NCBI GenBank assembly: GCA_037043015.1
Contig: CM073330.1
Coordinates: 5,791,263 to 5,855,262, forward strand
Source: Bryum argenteum
Taxonomy: Eukaryota; Streptophyta; Bryopsida; Bryales; Bryaceae
Length of the DNA: 64,000 nt
Direction of reading: 5' to 3'
Position numbers and translations under genes: made by a program
Notes under the pieces: generated by a model
The model's input: the letters and a program-made list of their open reading frames with translations, nothing else
Database searches by the model: none
Told to the model about the DNA's origin: nothing
Shown here: piece by piece, positions 46,338 to 59,220 of the stretch
Numbering within the stretch: the stretch's first letter is position 1
Layout: each line of letters starts with the position of its first letter

Positions 46338-48041
46338 GGTTCGATCTCCAGACACTAGCTTCTAGAAAAACGCTCCTCAAGTCTAAATTTAGATGAACAG
46401 TGCGCTCGCATTTCCAAAACAAGCGACAAGAGTACTTCTGGTGGTGAATTCCGGAACTGATCACGTGCAAGAAGAGAGGTTGTGAATTCCAAGACGCGCT
46501 CAAGAGTGCAAGGAAAGAAAGTGGGCTCAGGATCTAAAACGGATTTTCTACTACGAAAGTGAGTTAGTACTCGAAAACTCACGAAGTTGAGTTCATGGAG
46601 AAACTGTTGCTAGTAACGGAAAACAGGAATCGAGAGACTGAAGAGAAGAAGAGCAAAAACTAGTGGGGGGGAGTTGCGATTCGGACGGACCTGAGTGCCG
46701 GCTCGTCTTCCTCTGCCGAGAAATCGTCGACACCTTTTAATGGGTCGGCGCTTCCAGTTCTCACGGCAATAAAGGTGGAAGCAGAAGCATCATTTATATT
46801 GTGGCGTATTGGACCGCAAACAGGCGAGAGCCAAGAGCCTCCATTCTCGATGCGCGTGAAGCGTCCCGCTCAAGCCGCTTTACGAACTCCCACATTTCTA
46901 TAGACGATTGAATCATTAGTTTTGGGAATCGAGTAACCTTTCGTTGTCACCGGTTTTTAATGGTGAATGTGACTCACTTTTCTTTTTACCTTTTTTTTTT
47001 AAGTAATAGTGTTGGGATTGCTTGACCTTTCGAAGTCGGGGTTTATGGTGAGAGTACAATGATTATATAAGTACCTTGACTTTAGTTGTCGTGTCGACAT
47101 TTTGTACAATTTACTTTTCGAGATTTTACTTAATTTGATCTCTAGTGAAATTGGTGAAAGCGGGTTGATACAAAAGCCTTTTACGTTAATTCAAGGCTTA
47201 CTAATTTATTATTACTATCATGAGTTAAGCTTTCTAAGTCGATTGACATCTTAATGCCGAACGACCATTTAATATTTGTTATCATTTCAATATGGGTTAA
47301 TTTTCGTAGCCGACATTAATTTGACTTCTCGATATTTACTTCGATGGCAAATGCAACATGGTTAAATTGATATTTTAGTTTAGACATGAATACAAGTATT
47401 TGGTATATCAACATTTCAACCACTTGACTTTTCATACTTTGTTTTTTAGCTAACCATCTCCGTACAAGTTTATTCTTTATAATGAACTTATTATTTCAAG
47501 AGGTAGCGTAAGAGGCAAACAAGTGAATAAGAGTGGCTTTTTTTCGCCATCATTCACGAACGTGCCATCTATTCCACCTACCTTTTTTGTCGTATATTAT
47601 TCTGAAAATGCCCCTTTTTATATGCAATCAACTACTTGTGACTTTCTGATTAGGTAGGCAATCGGCCACTTCTTCACTTTTTTATAAATTTGAATAACCC
47701 ACGCTCGGGCACTTGTAACATAAAGAATCTGCAATGATTTTCCCGATCGACTCGTACAAAATTCCAATCGCATCGCTCTTGACTTTTCCATTTGCCTTAG
47801 GGCCTGATTCTTGCACGGATTAGGCATGTGTTACGCTTGCTACTTGATTTTCACATCACCTTTATTTTGCATAGTGAAAAAAAAAACTTTGCAGTTACAC
47901 GTGTTACATTGTTGAATCAAATTTTATAATTGATTGCCGGCTATGAGAAAAACCATGCGGTACAACTTATTTACAATCACTCTACAGGTCGTATTGTGCA
48001 ATTCAACTCTTGGAGTCATGTGGACAATTTTTCTAATAACT
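46338..48041. other. DCL4 upstream region and spacer
   Basis: The first 500 bp are GC-richer with purine and pyrimidine runs and should hold the DCL4 leader and promoter. The short frame at 46355-46582 is a shadow. Beyond about 46950 the DNA is AT-rich with nothing recognised. Confidence 0.45.
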
Positions 48042-48894
48042 TTAACGCCTAAAGTAAAAATCAACCACATTGTGGTCAATCTTACTTTGGTGAGGCTCTT
48101 GAGTTACGAAAGTTAGATCTTATGAAGTAAGTTTCTACTTTGGCACATTATAGAAATTTCCTATACCTTTCCAAAAAGTGATTTCGTGCTTCAAATTCCC
48201 CATACTTTAGGAGATATTTGTAGTCAAAGTTTAAAAACACTATTTGAAGTATGCTCAAAACTGCCCAAACTGCAATATTTGCTCATTTAATCTCAAAATC
48301 TGCCCAAAATCAATTAAATCACATAACCTTAAAAAATTCACCAAAAATTGAGGTTCTACTTTTTTTCAGGTTTTGTTTTTTTGTACATGCAAACTAAGGT
48401 TCTATAGCTAGATCTCACTGTCTAGATCTCCAATCTAACTATTCTTCACATGTCATTTTTATTATCAAAGACCGGCCTTTGTATTTGTATTTCAACATAC
48501 CTCCATGTGAAGATGCAAGCATTTCTTCAGGTTTTATAGGTCGCATGAGGGTCAAAATTGCATAGAGATGTTCTTAACTCACTTAGGAACAAGAATGTGA
48601 AAATTCTCAATACAAATTTACTCTCATAATTGGTATTTTGGGCTCACAAAAAATTTCAAACTCATTTTGAAAGAAGGGGAATTTATTTATTTTTCAACTT
48701 TGTATGTTATGATCTCACATTGCTAAGGAATTTGAAGCTAAGATTTGGTACACACTACATGGACAACTTAGGTACAAGGTCTTAAGGTTTTATACTTAGG
48801 ATTATGCCAAAATTTGAAAGTTTTTATCTTGCATTGAAACATGGTGATATAAGGGCTTTTGGAGGTTTCGAAGCCTCTTGACTTTAAGGGTTAA
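48042..48894 (+). mobile_element. Family F2 TTAA-type element, worn ends
   Basis: It starts TTAACGCCTAAAG and ends GACTTTAAGGGTTAA. The body matches 54696-55519 in order (CTATACCTTTCCAAAAAG, CTGCCCAAACTGC, AAGACCGGCCTTTGTA, CATACCTCCATGTGAA). It is non-coding, 853 bp. Confidence 0.75.
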
Positions 48895-49399
48895 TCAATT
48901 TCTTTTCTTTTTTTAAAAAAAATTATTATTATTATTATTAAAAAAAATTAACACTCTTCATTCTAACTAATGTGGCGGACACCAAATTTCAATTCATAAA
49001 TTTTGGAAATTCATCTTATTAATCCAAGTTAATAGGTGTTGTTACTTTTACAATTTTACACAATTGTTGAATAGTGCATGATATTAATCAATAAATATTT
49101 AAAAATAATCTAAATTATATCATATTATTTCATGAATATTTGAACCTTTTGACATGCACGAGGAGCGTAAAAACTTTTAGTAATATTTGCATGAGGTGAT
49201 GCACCACTATACATTATTATGATGTTTAGTACTTATGTAAGCATGGTAAATGTCAAATTTACATTTGCCTAAATCTCATCATCCCTAATGCCCCACCCTT
49301 ATCTTCCTTTTCAGCTAAATTTAGCCATGACAATCTCTAATTTTTTAAACCCATCAGTATAAGTAACATTCTTGGTTGATATTGGATGAAGTTTGTTTT

Positions 49400-50165
49400 A
49401 TCCCCAAAAGTGGACTAGCTCAACACCACTAGAAAGTCTTGAAACCGCTAGAAACTACCTTCTTTTGATGCAAGGTGAAAACTTTCAATTGATATTCAAG
49501 TATGTAACCGAAGGATCTTGTCCCTAATTTGTATGAGTATATGTATATTAAATCTCGAATTCAAATTCCTTACCAATTGTGAGATTGTAATTCATAGTTG
49601 AAGAAAAAATAAAATTTCCTTGTTTTATAAAGAGTAACTAGTTTTTTGAGGGCCAAAAAATCCATTTGGTAACTTCATTGATAGTTATGAGGCTCTTTGA
49701 ATTCTTGTTCCTAGGTGAGTCAAGAACATGTCTATGCAATTTTTACCCGCATACAATCTATAAAACCTAAAGAAATGCTTGAATATTCACATGGAGGTAT
49801 GATGAATTCAATTCCAGAGACTAATCTTTGACAATAAATATTGCATGTGAAGAATAATTGGATCAAAATTCTCAAGGATGAAATCATGCCTTAAGACCTT
49901 GTTTACATGTACATAGAACTAAAATTGAAGAAAAAGTAAGATCTCAATTTCTCGTAAATTTTTGAATCTAGTGCAATTTAATTGATTTTGGGCAGTTATG
50001 GGCAAAAGTGATCTCAAACTTTGAACGTAAATATCTCCTAAAGTACAGGGAATTTGAAGCATGAAATAACTTCATAAAAAGGTATAGAAAAAATCTAGAA
50101 CCTCTAAAAGACTTCACCTTCATACGAGCTTAAAATAGTAATTCACGAGCTAACCAAACCCCTAC
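49400..50165 (-). repeat. Family F2 element, inverted, degenerate ends
   Basis: The landmarks run in reverse order: CACTAGAAAGTCTTGAAAC, AAGTATGTAACCGAAGG, CTTACCAATTGTGAGATTGTA, TGAGGCTCTTTGAATTCTTG, CATGGAGGTATGATGAA, GATTTTGGGCAGTT, AATATCTCCTAAAGTACA. With 48042-48894 it forms a second head-to-head F2 pair. Confidence 0.65.
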
Positions 50166-51207
50166 GACTAAAGGGACAAGACTCGCAAGCGTCATTCACC
50201 TTTCCCAATGGATTGCTCCAAACCCATTCAACTTCCATCCAAAGCCATCATTTACTTCAAGTTAACGTGACTTTTGGGAGATTTTCATTACCTCAAAACT
50301 TTTAGATTTTTGTCAAAGCATGGTGGAAAGCAAAGAAGCATAACAGGGTCTTTAGCCACTCCTTTAGCAAGATTGTTGGAAATGCCCTAATAATGAATTC
50401 ATGAGCAAAAACGATATACCTTCAAGAAATTACATTTCCACTACTTAAGAACAAGATTTTGGTTAATACACGTCCATAACTTATGAAGTAACACAATTCA
50501 AGAAGCCACAACGAATGTACTTTTCTTATTACATCACGCCCGTAGAAAGAGGGACATTGCCCCCCTCCAAAAGGGACCCATCGCCAGCCCAAAAGAGACC
50601 CATTGCCCCTCCAAAAGGGGCACAATGTCCCAAAAACAGCCGCCCACGCTCATGGAATAAACCTCTCACTGACCCTTTCTGAACTCCCCCACCGATAGCA
50701 GAATGTCAAGAACGATATTTTAATAACTCATATGATGATGCGTCTGTTGGCCAAAATAAAAAAGCAATAACCGTTTCTCCAATAAATGCAGAGAGATTTA
50801 ACCTGTCCGAATGATGCAAGATGTGAAAGGCAAAGCACTCGCAACGGTTTATTACTTAACTACAGGCAATGACAGCCAGAACAAAGAGCCAGCATTACTC
50901 ACACAATAAATGTGAGAATCAAACGAAGATGTCACAGGAAAGACACTGGAGCTACAGAACTGCAAAAGAGCTTCCCTTGAGAAGATTACTCTCGTTCAGA
51001 CACGATCAGTAATGGCAAGTACAAGTACAACCATGTGTGCCAGAGGCTCCTCTCACACGTACTTCAATGCAGCAAGCATTTGTACCGACATCGACGTACA
51101 GACACACCTGATCTCCCTGTCCTCTCTGTGCAGATAGCAGCATCCATACTCTCAAGTGCATGGCCTTGTACAGTACAGTATGATTCAATGATATATTCAC
51201 ATGTAGT
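50166..51207. other. Spacer 3' of the OMA1 gene
   Basis: No gene is seen. A short C-rich stretch at 50545-50640 repeats CCAAAAGGGACCCAT / CCAAAAGAGACCCATTGCCC. The part after about 50900 is GC-richer and probably includes the OMA1 3' UTR. Confidence 0.45.
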
Positions 51208-53877
51208 CTACAGAAATCCATGTTGGCCTTGGCCAGCAATTTTGTCGCTGTATATTCTCACAGCCTCCTGCATGGTGTTACTGTCTTGGAGAGCTTCCGC
51301 GCGTTTCCTGCCCGAGGGATGTGTGTTCACGTATTGCAAATACTCTGGCTCCTTTCCCAGCTTCCCCATCTTCTCGTAAAAGGCTGGTGCGTATGTGGGG
51401 TCGTAGCCTGCTGCTGCCATGAGCATCAACCCGATGTGGTCTGCTTCAGACTCCATCCTGCAGGTATACCAAAGAGATTAAATGATGCAGATTAATTAAA
51501 GACTACACTACATAGCAGGATTAAGATGTGGAAAAGTAAAGGCTCCTACAGCCGGGAGAAGGGAAGTGCGACGAGGAGATTTGAAGTGCTGGAGATCAGG
51601 CCAGGGACGTAAACGAAGGAGAGAATGATGAGCTGCAAGAAGCCTAGCCAGAATCCTCGCGTCAGCTTCTCCGCCACATGCCGCCCTACCACGTGCCCTA
51701 CCTGATTATCAAGTCAACACGCTAATTTCATCATCAAAAGTGGGAGATTGTTTTGATTACGTGGGAGATTTCTTTGAGATTGAACTTGGATCACTCTACA
51801 ATCTCATCACGCTATAGGTCATAGTATATAAATTCAGCAACATAGGTCAGCAACAGCCACTTAAATACTGGCACAGAGTTCAGCATATCAAATCTGTATA
51901 GAAGTTAGCAGTGTAAGTGCAAGCAATTTGTGTGCATGGATAAAGTAGAAGATTAGACCTACTAGAATCATCATACTTCTAAAATTTGTTATGTAATTTT
52001 GAACTTAGATCTTAAAATGGTGTAGTCTAGATAGTTCAGAATGTGTACATTGAAAATCAGACTTTGGAGCTATATGTGTGCCTCCTGTGAGGCTCACCCC
52101 AGTTGGCCATTTTCAGTACAGCGCCTTTATGTATTACTGAATTAACTACTTAGTATATCACTTATGAAGGAGAAGACTCCAATACACAACCCCATTTCAA
52201 TTCAGACTTCTGTAGGACGCTGGCATGAGGAAACGTTCATAAATCCTCGTTAGCAAGTAAGCTATGGAATGAAGAACCATATTAGCAACAGCAGATTGTC
52301 CATTGATGAACCTATCCTTGCGAACAAGATTGTCAATCTCGCAACAAAAGCAGTGGATGAGGGACAGTACCTCGTGACCAAGCACAGTAGCAATTTCAGT
52401 ATCCGATCGAAACAGTTTAAGCAAGCCAGTGAAGACGACGATCTTGCCACCAGGGAGACAGAACGCATTCATAACATCCTCATCGACGACGATGACCTCC
52501 CACTTGAGGTTGTTGAGATGGGCAGTGAAGCCCTGGGAGCCTTCGTCCAAGCCCTTCTTGCGGCTCTTGTCCACCCACATGTCGTCCTCCAGCCTCTCCT
52601 TCCCGTACACATCTTCGGAGCTTCGTTGCACCTTGCTGGTGCTCAATCCTGTCGGTGGAGAATCCGACGACGGGTGCGGGATGTGAGTGTGCTGCTCGAG
52701 CTCCCCGTAGCTTTGGGTCTTCGTCCCTGCCATCGCTGCCTCTATCACCTCCCTCGCGATGCGACGAATGCGCACTGCCTGAGGATGAATGGGAGGGAGA
52801 ATCTTCTCCGCCATCTGCGCCTTAATCTGCACATGCACACCATCACACCTCCTCAAATCCTAACCTCAAGAACTGGACAAGAATTGAGCAGAAGAAACTC
52901 TTTTTGAGGCTGCCACTAATAAAGTACTCATTCGACCTATCCTTGCATGAAAACTTAACCACCAATCACACTAATCACCCAGAGATTGGACAAGAATCCA
53001 GAACGATAACAAATTCAATCCTTGAGACTGGCATGACCAAAGTATTCACTTGCCCTATCATGTCTATGCCCACAATACTACTGCTAATCACTCTAGGGGA
53101 GAGGACACACGACAAGAGATGCTTTGGACTCCAATCCTCTACATGAATTGAATATGCATATGAACAATCCTTGTCTGTGCATGCACACAAGACTACCAAC
53201 CCCTCTTAAAGTGAAAACAACAGATCTGAAAAGGACAAACATCAAACATGCTTTACTCTTCAATCCTCCACATGAATAGAGTATGCACATAACCTATCCT
53301 TGTATGTGCGATCTCACAAGACTGCTAACCCCTCTCAAAATGAGATACAACAGACATGAGATGCTTCGAGGGTACTTTGGACTGCGTAGTTTGAGGACAA
53401 TTCGGCTCTGGCAAGAGAATCACAGCAAATGACAGCATGTAATCAGAGCAAGGCAGGGCAAAAGAGGGTGCGTACGTTGGTGAATTCCTGCTCGCCTAAC
53501 TGGCGCTCCAAGGCAGGCCCGACGAGGACGAAGTGTTTCCGATGAGTGTAAGGGACTGTTTGCAGATTGGTGAAGTAGACATAAGTGCAGACAGCTCCAA
53601 CGCCGCCCAAAATAATCAAGAGCTTCTTCTGCTGCTGAGGCCGGCCACCACCGGTGCGCACTTCTTGGATCCATACTGTTGGCCCGCGCTGCTTGAAATG
53701 CACCACCCCTTGCGCGTCCGTGTAGTATTGCTTGAACCCTAAAGGATTCCGAGGCGAAGGATTCTGTTGGATTCGTTGGCAGCTCGAGCTTGTAATACTC
53801 CCGATTCCCTGTTTCCACAGCTGTTGTCGTTGGTTCCATAGCCTGGTGAAAAACGCCCGCCCCGCTCGCTGCGCCAT
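51208..53877 (-). CDS. OMA1: Mitochondrial inner-membrane M48 metalloprotease, OMA1 type
   Basis: The four exons are 53877-53476, 52826-52371, 51701-51550 and 51457-51208, in frame, giving 419 residues. The basic, Ser/Gln-rich N-terminus suits a mitochondrial presequence. LIILGGVGAVCTYVYF (near 90-105) is a membrane segment. VPYTHRKHFVLV is the conserved strand before the peptidase domain, and NAFCLPGGKIVVFTGLL is characteristic. The zinc motif HEVGH (285-289) is split across the exon 2/3 junction, with GRHVAEK after it. WLGFLQLIILSFVYVPGL is a second hydrophobic stretch. The third zinc ligand lies in ESEAD (probably Glu339). The GYDP...YLQYVNTHPSGRKRAEAL end is typical. OMA1 is a stress-activated protease of the inner membrane with substrates such as dynamin-like GTPases. 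The protein looks complete and active. Confidence 0.92.
51835..52090. repeat. Family F3-like repeat in OMA1 intron
   Basis: It contains GTAAGTGCAAGCAATTTGTG, GTGCATGG, GAATCATCATACTTC and GTAATTTTGAA, in the order of the F3 copies. It lies in the intron between exons 2 and 3. Confidence 0.45.
52905..53360. repeat. Degenerate tandem repeat of about 125 bp in OMA1 intron 1
   Basis: At least three units contain GAGATGCTTTGGACT.CAATCCTC, CACATGAAT.GA.TATGCA, CCTATCCTTG, ACAAGACT.C.AACCCCTCT and AACAGA. The clearest pair is about 53110-53232 and 53233-53360, and the earlier unit is more decayed. It is non-coding. Confidence 0.65.
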
Positions 53878-54695
53878 CCTACCCCCCGGCCCAAAATCTT
53901 GCGCAACTTTACATACCCAAAAACCTCAGGGGCCGAAATCAATTCACTCTCTCAACCCTAGCTCGCTCGCTCTGCATCGTCTCCGATCGGAAGGAACCTT
54001 CATTACAGCTGCATCTCCGGGAATGGTTGACTACCTGATCACTTTCATTCGCTCACTTGCAACAACTGAAGCAATCTAGTAGAAAGTTGACGAAGGTCAG
54101 CATGCAAAACCCTAATCGTCGAATGCAGCTACAGTGTCAATTGATGGTCTGTCAATGCATGCTGGTACCTAACAGGGATTGAAGAAGAATAATACATGCC
54201 GAATGCGGTAACAAGAAGGACATCTTCAGGACTGTTTTGAATAGAGTAATCCTATTCTACTGCATGTTGGTGCCGAGAACAGCAACAAGAAGACCTCGAG
54301 GCATGTTTCAAGGCAGGAGTAAATAGAGTTATCTGATTCAAGGATGGAGAGTAATTGTTCAGTCTATCCTTGATGATCATGTCCATGAAAAACAGCTCAA
54401 GGTTTCTTTCAAGGTTAGATTAAGTAGAGTATATATTCGAAGTAATTGGAGTTTGTGCTTGTAAGACAACAACTTGCTGGTACTCAATGAAACATGCAAT
54501 CAAATGGTTGCCATTGAGACAATTCTTATTTAGAGATTATGTGACCAACTGACTTCAACATTTTAGGCTAGAACAAAGTATAGAGAATATTTTATTTCGG
54601 AGGATTTTCTATAACAAGGCTAGAGTACATAGGGTATACATAGAGTATATATTCAACCAAACTTTGAAGTTTACGCCCAAAAGACTACCACTACC
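53878..54695. other. OMA1 upstream region and spacer
   Basis: It includes a probable leader with pyrimidine-rich CAACCCTAGCTCGCTCGCTC near 53955, a telo-box-like element common in plant 5' regions. Farther on, CATGCTGGTACCTAACAGGG / CATGTTGGTGCCGAGAACAG units recur loosely (54150-54420). No gene is seen. Confidence 0.4.
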
Positions 54696-55519
54696 TTAAC
54701 CCCTAATGTTGAAATGAGCCTTGAGAGGGTTGATTTGACTTTGGTCAAACTCTTTGGTAAAATTCTCTGTTACTAAAAATAGAGCATATGATGTTGAAAC
54801 ATTTTGCAGATTGTAGAATTTTTCCATACCTTTCCGAAAAGTTTTTCTCAGCTTCAAATTCCCACACACTAAGAGATATTCATGGTCACAATTTGAAAAA
54901 ATTATTCCAAATTTGCTTTACACTGCCCAAACTCCTCATTTATTTTCAAAGCCTGCCCAAAATCAATTAGATCGCAGTACCTTCAAACATTCACCAGAAA
55001 TTGAGACTTTACTTTCTTTCAAGTGTTTTTTGTACATGTAGATGAGGTACCAACTGAAGGCATGATCTCACCATTTGGATTTCCAATTCAAAAAAATTTC
55101 ACATGCCTTGTTTACTGTCAAGGACCGGCCTGTTGTACTTGCATTTCAACATACCTCCATGTGAATAATCAAGTGTCTCTATAAGTGGCATATGTATAAT
55201 AAGGTTAACAATTATATAGACATAATTGTAACTCAATTAGGAATAAGGATTTGAAGTGCCTCAATTCAAATCTACTATTGAAATTGGTTTTTTTGGCTCA
55301 CAAAACATTCTGAATCCATTTTACAACTAGGGGTAAGAACTTATTTCTTAACTTTGAACATTATGACCTCACAATCGGTGCAGAATTTGGATCTAAGACT
55401 TCATTCACACATACATGTACTAATCAGGTATTAGGTCTTCCGATTACATACTCAAAAATTTCTCAAAAAGTTGAGTTTCCATCTTGAGGCTTTTTGACAC
55501 TCGCGACATTAGGGGTTAA
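54696..55519 (+). mobile_element. Family F2 TTAA-type element, best-kept copy (824 bp)
   Basis: The left end is TTAACCCCTAATGTTG and the right end is CGACATTAGGGGTTAA, an inverted pair with one difference over 16 bp. The body is non-coding and is used here as the F2 reference. It lies between OMA1 and the plastid bS20 gene. Confidence 0.85.
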
Positions 55520-55822
55520 TCAATGAAACATGCTATTTGGATAGTTGCCACTTGCCAGTGAGATGAGAAAATACTCATTCGGAGATTCTGTAACCAATTA
55601 GCTTCCACACGAGTATATTTTCAGTTCAAGCAGCCCACAGCAGCGCCTCGGAAACTCAGTCCAGACAATAAGATTGAATCCAAAAGAAAAAAGAGCTTGT
55701 AGCGATTCGAATACATGGCAAACTGAAATCTGGGTGGGCATGTTGTTGTGCACTTAGAAATGGAGATGGAATCTTCTAAGAAAAAGAAGCTCGTCGAATT
55801 CGAAAATTATGAATTGAAAGTT

Positions 55823-57057
<1,235 letters not shown>

Positions 57058-59220
57058 ATCTGCAAGCTGAAACTCCCTAGTTACGCCACCAAATGCTGCA
57101 AGAGGTGGCTCGCTGGCTTCGTGCGCGTGAATAGACGGGAGCACGAAACACAATGGGAAGGAAAGAAGGGAGTGATCTGATGACCATGGATTGGCAACGC
57201 CACAGCGAGACGACGGGGAAGGTGAAACGGAGACTCAAGGCCTATCCACTTCGGATGATACTCGTGGATGAATGTCGATCCGTTCCTTTGGATGAACTCT
57301 GTTCGGACATGCTCCTCTTTCTCAAACCAAAGGAAAGTCACAATAAACTTCATCACTTTGTTTTTGAGAGTACTATTTTAGAACATGCTCTTATATCATA
57401 CTAGGGTTCTTTTGGAATGTGTATTCATTGATATATATTTTGGCAACGATTTAATGTTTAGATAATGACATGGAAACATGGTTCAAGTAAGCTTGTTCTT
57501 GAAATTAAATGTGATGCATACAATCTCTCTTCCCCTATGAATATTTTACAACATTCTTCTTTGGGAAATTCCTAAGTAAGATAGAAGTCTCTTTCTCCTT
57601 TTTGGGTTACGAGAGATTAATAGTTCCTGTGATTCCTTTCCTATTTTTCTCCTTCTCTATCAACACAAGATCTTTGATTCCTTCTTTTTTAAATATTGAC
57701 CTCTAAAACGTTTGTTTCCATCTTTATGAAAAATAGCCTCATTTTTGTACAAATGTAACAAAGCATATAAACTAGTTACAATGTGAGAGACACCACATTT
57801 GAGTAAATATGAAGTAATTTCTTTGGAAAATTAATAAGTTAGATTATTTGCAAATTGGAAGTACAAAATAGTGCAAAAACTAATCATGTGGAGCCCAATG
57901 GCTTCTCTTCATTTCTTGGTACTTCCTTGAATAGACTTAGGCTTTATCTAGTTTGAATATTGAAATTATTCAACTCTACGTACATGCATGCTCTTAGCAT
58001 ATTTGAGTTAGACCATTCTAGAGTCATAAAATATATTCAGCTTAATTTATTTTTATTTGTTTGGGTCTTGGTATCACTATACTAATGAAGATTACTTATC
58101 AATTTATAAACACTCTACCACTTCCAAGGCACTTAAAAGCATATAATGACGTTGTTGTAAAAATAAATGCACTCAAAATTAAAATTTTAAATTTCAGAAT
58201 CTCAACTCTAAGATCTTGAATTTAGTTCACCTTTTCACAATGACTGCTATTTTTTTCATTGTTGATTTGGAGCCGTAGAGGTAATGAATGCTTGAGGTTG
58301 ATGTAAAGTCCATATGGATTGCATTGTCCATACTTTAAATGTCACCAATTAACTAAAATGCATGGTGTGCTCAACACGTTTGAAAAAGTAGATTTGCATA
58401 AATTGACGATCTCATTTACAAAAATTGCTTACAAAAATTGCTTACAAAAATTGCTTACATAAGTTTTAACTCCACTTTTCAAAAAATGAAATTTTAGGCA
58501 TTCAAAGGTTAATAACATCAAATACACATGGTTGTGAATGAAGATTGAGTGGACATAATGAACCATGTGTCTAACCTTGTCACTTCTAAACCTATGCTTA
58601 GATGCTTTACAAAGCATTACAACAATAACCTCTAATATATATTAAACAAATTTCATGGTTAAAATCACAAATTTTCCTATTTTTCCATGATGATTGTAGT
58701 GATCTTTTGAAAAGCCTGAAATTGCAACTAAGCTAATAAAACATGTACTTTATTAAAAAAATCCTTGTTGTATAATTTACTTATTTTTTTACAAATACTA
58801 AATTCTTGTAGAGCTATTTGTAATTTTTTGAAATCAAAAAACATCAAATTGATTTCTTATTAGTGCAGAATATATCAAGCATGTCTAGACGTTATTGTTG
58901 TGTATTATGAATATTAATTTGAATCTTTTTCTTTTTTATGCTCTCAATTACATAAAGGTTCAACACTTTAAGATACACTGATCATCAAGAATTAATTTGT
59001 TGTTGAACACCAATAAGATCTCATCACTGAACTACTGTATATCAAGTATAAGCATCCGTAGGAATAGACACCAATTGACCAAATAAGTTGTCTAAAGGAC
59101 CAAGCCTTCCTTCGTCTTTTTTTGAAATTGTATACCTAGTTATTCAAGAACAAAAGTTTATTTAGAGTAGAACCAAAACATCTCTAATATAATAAGTGTT
59201 ATCATGAGTTCAAATGTGTG
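57058..59220. other. bS20 upstream region and AT-rich spacer
   Basis: The first 350 bp are GC-richer and should contain the bS20 leader and promoter. The short frames there have no family features. After about 57400 the DNA becomes very AT-rich with no gene recognised. A triple CTTACAAAAATTG repeat sits near 58425-58460. Confidence 0.45.
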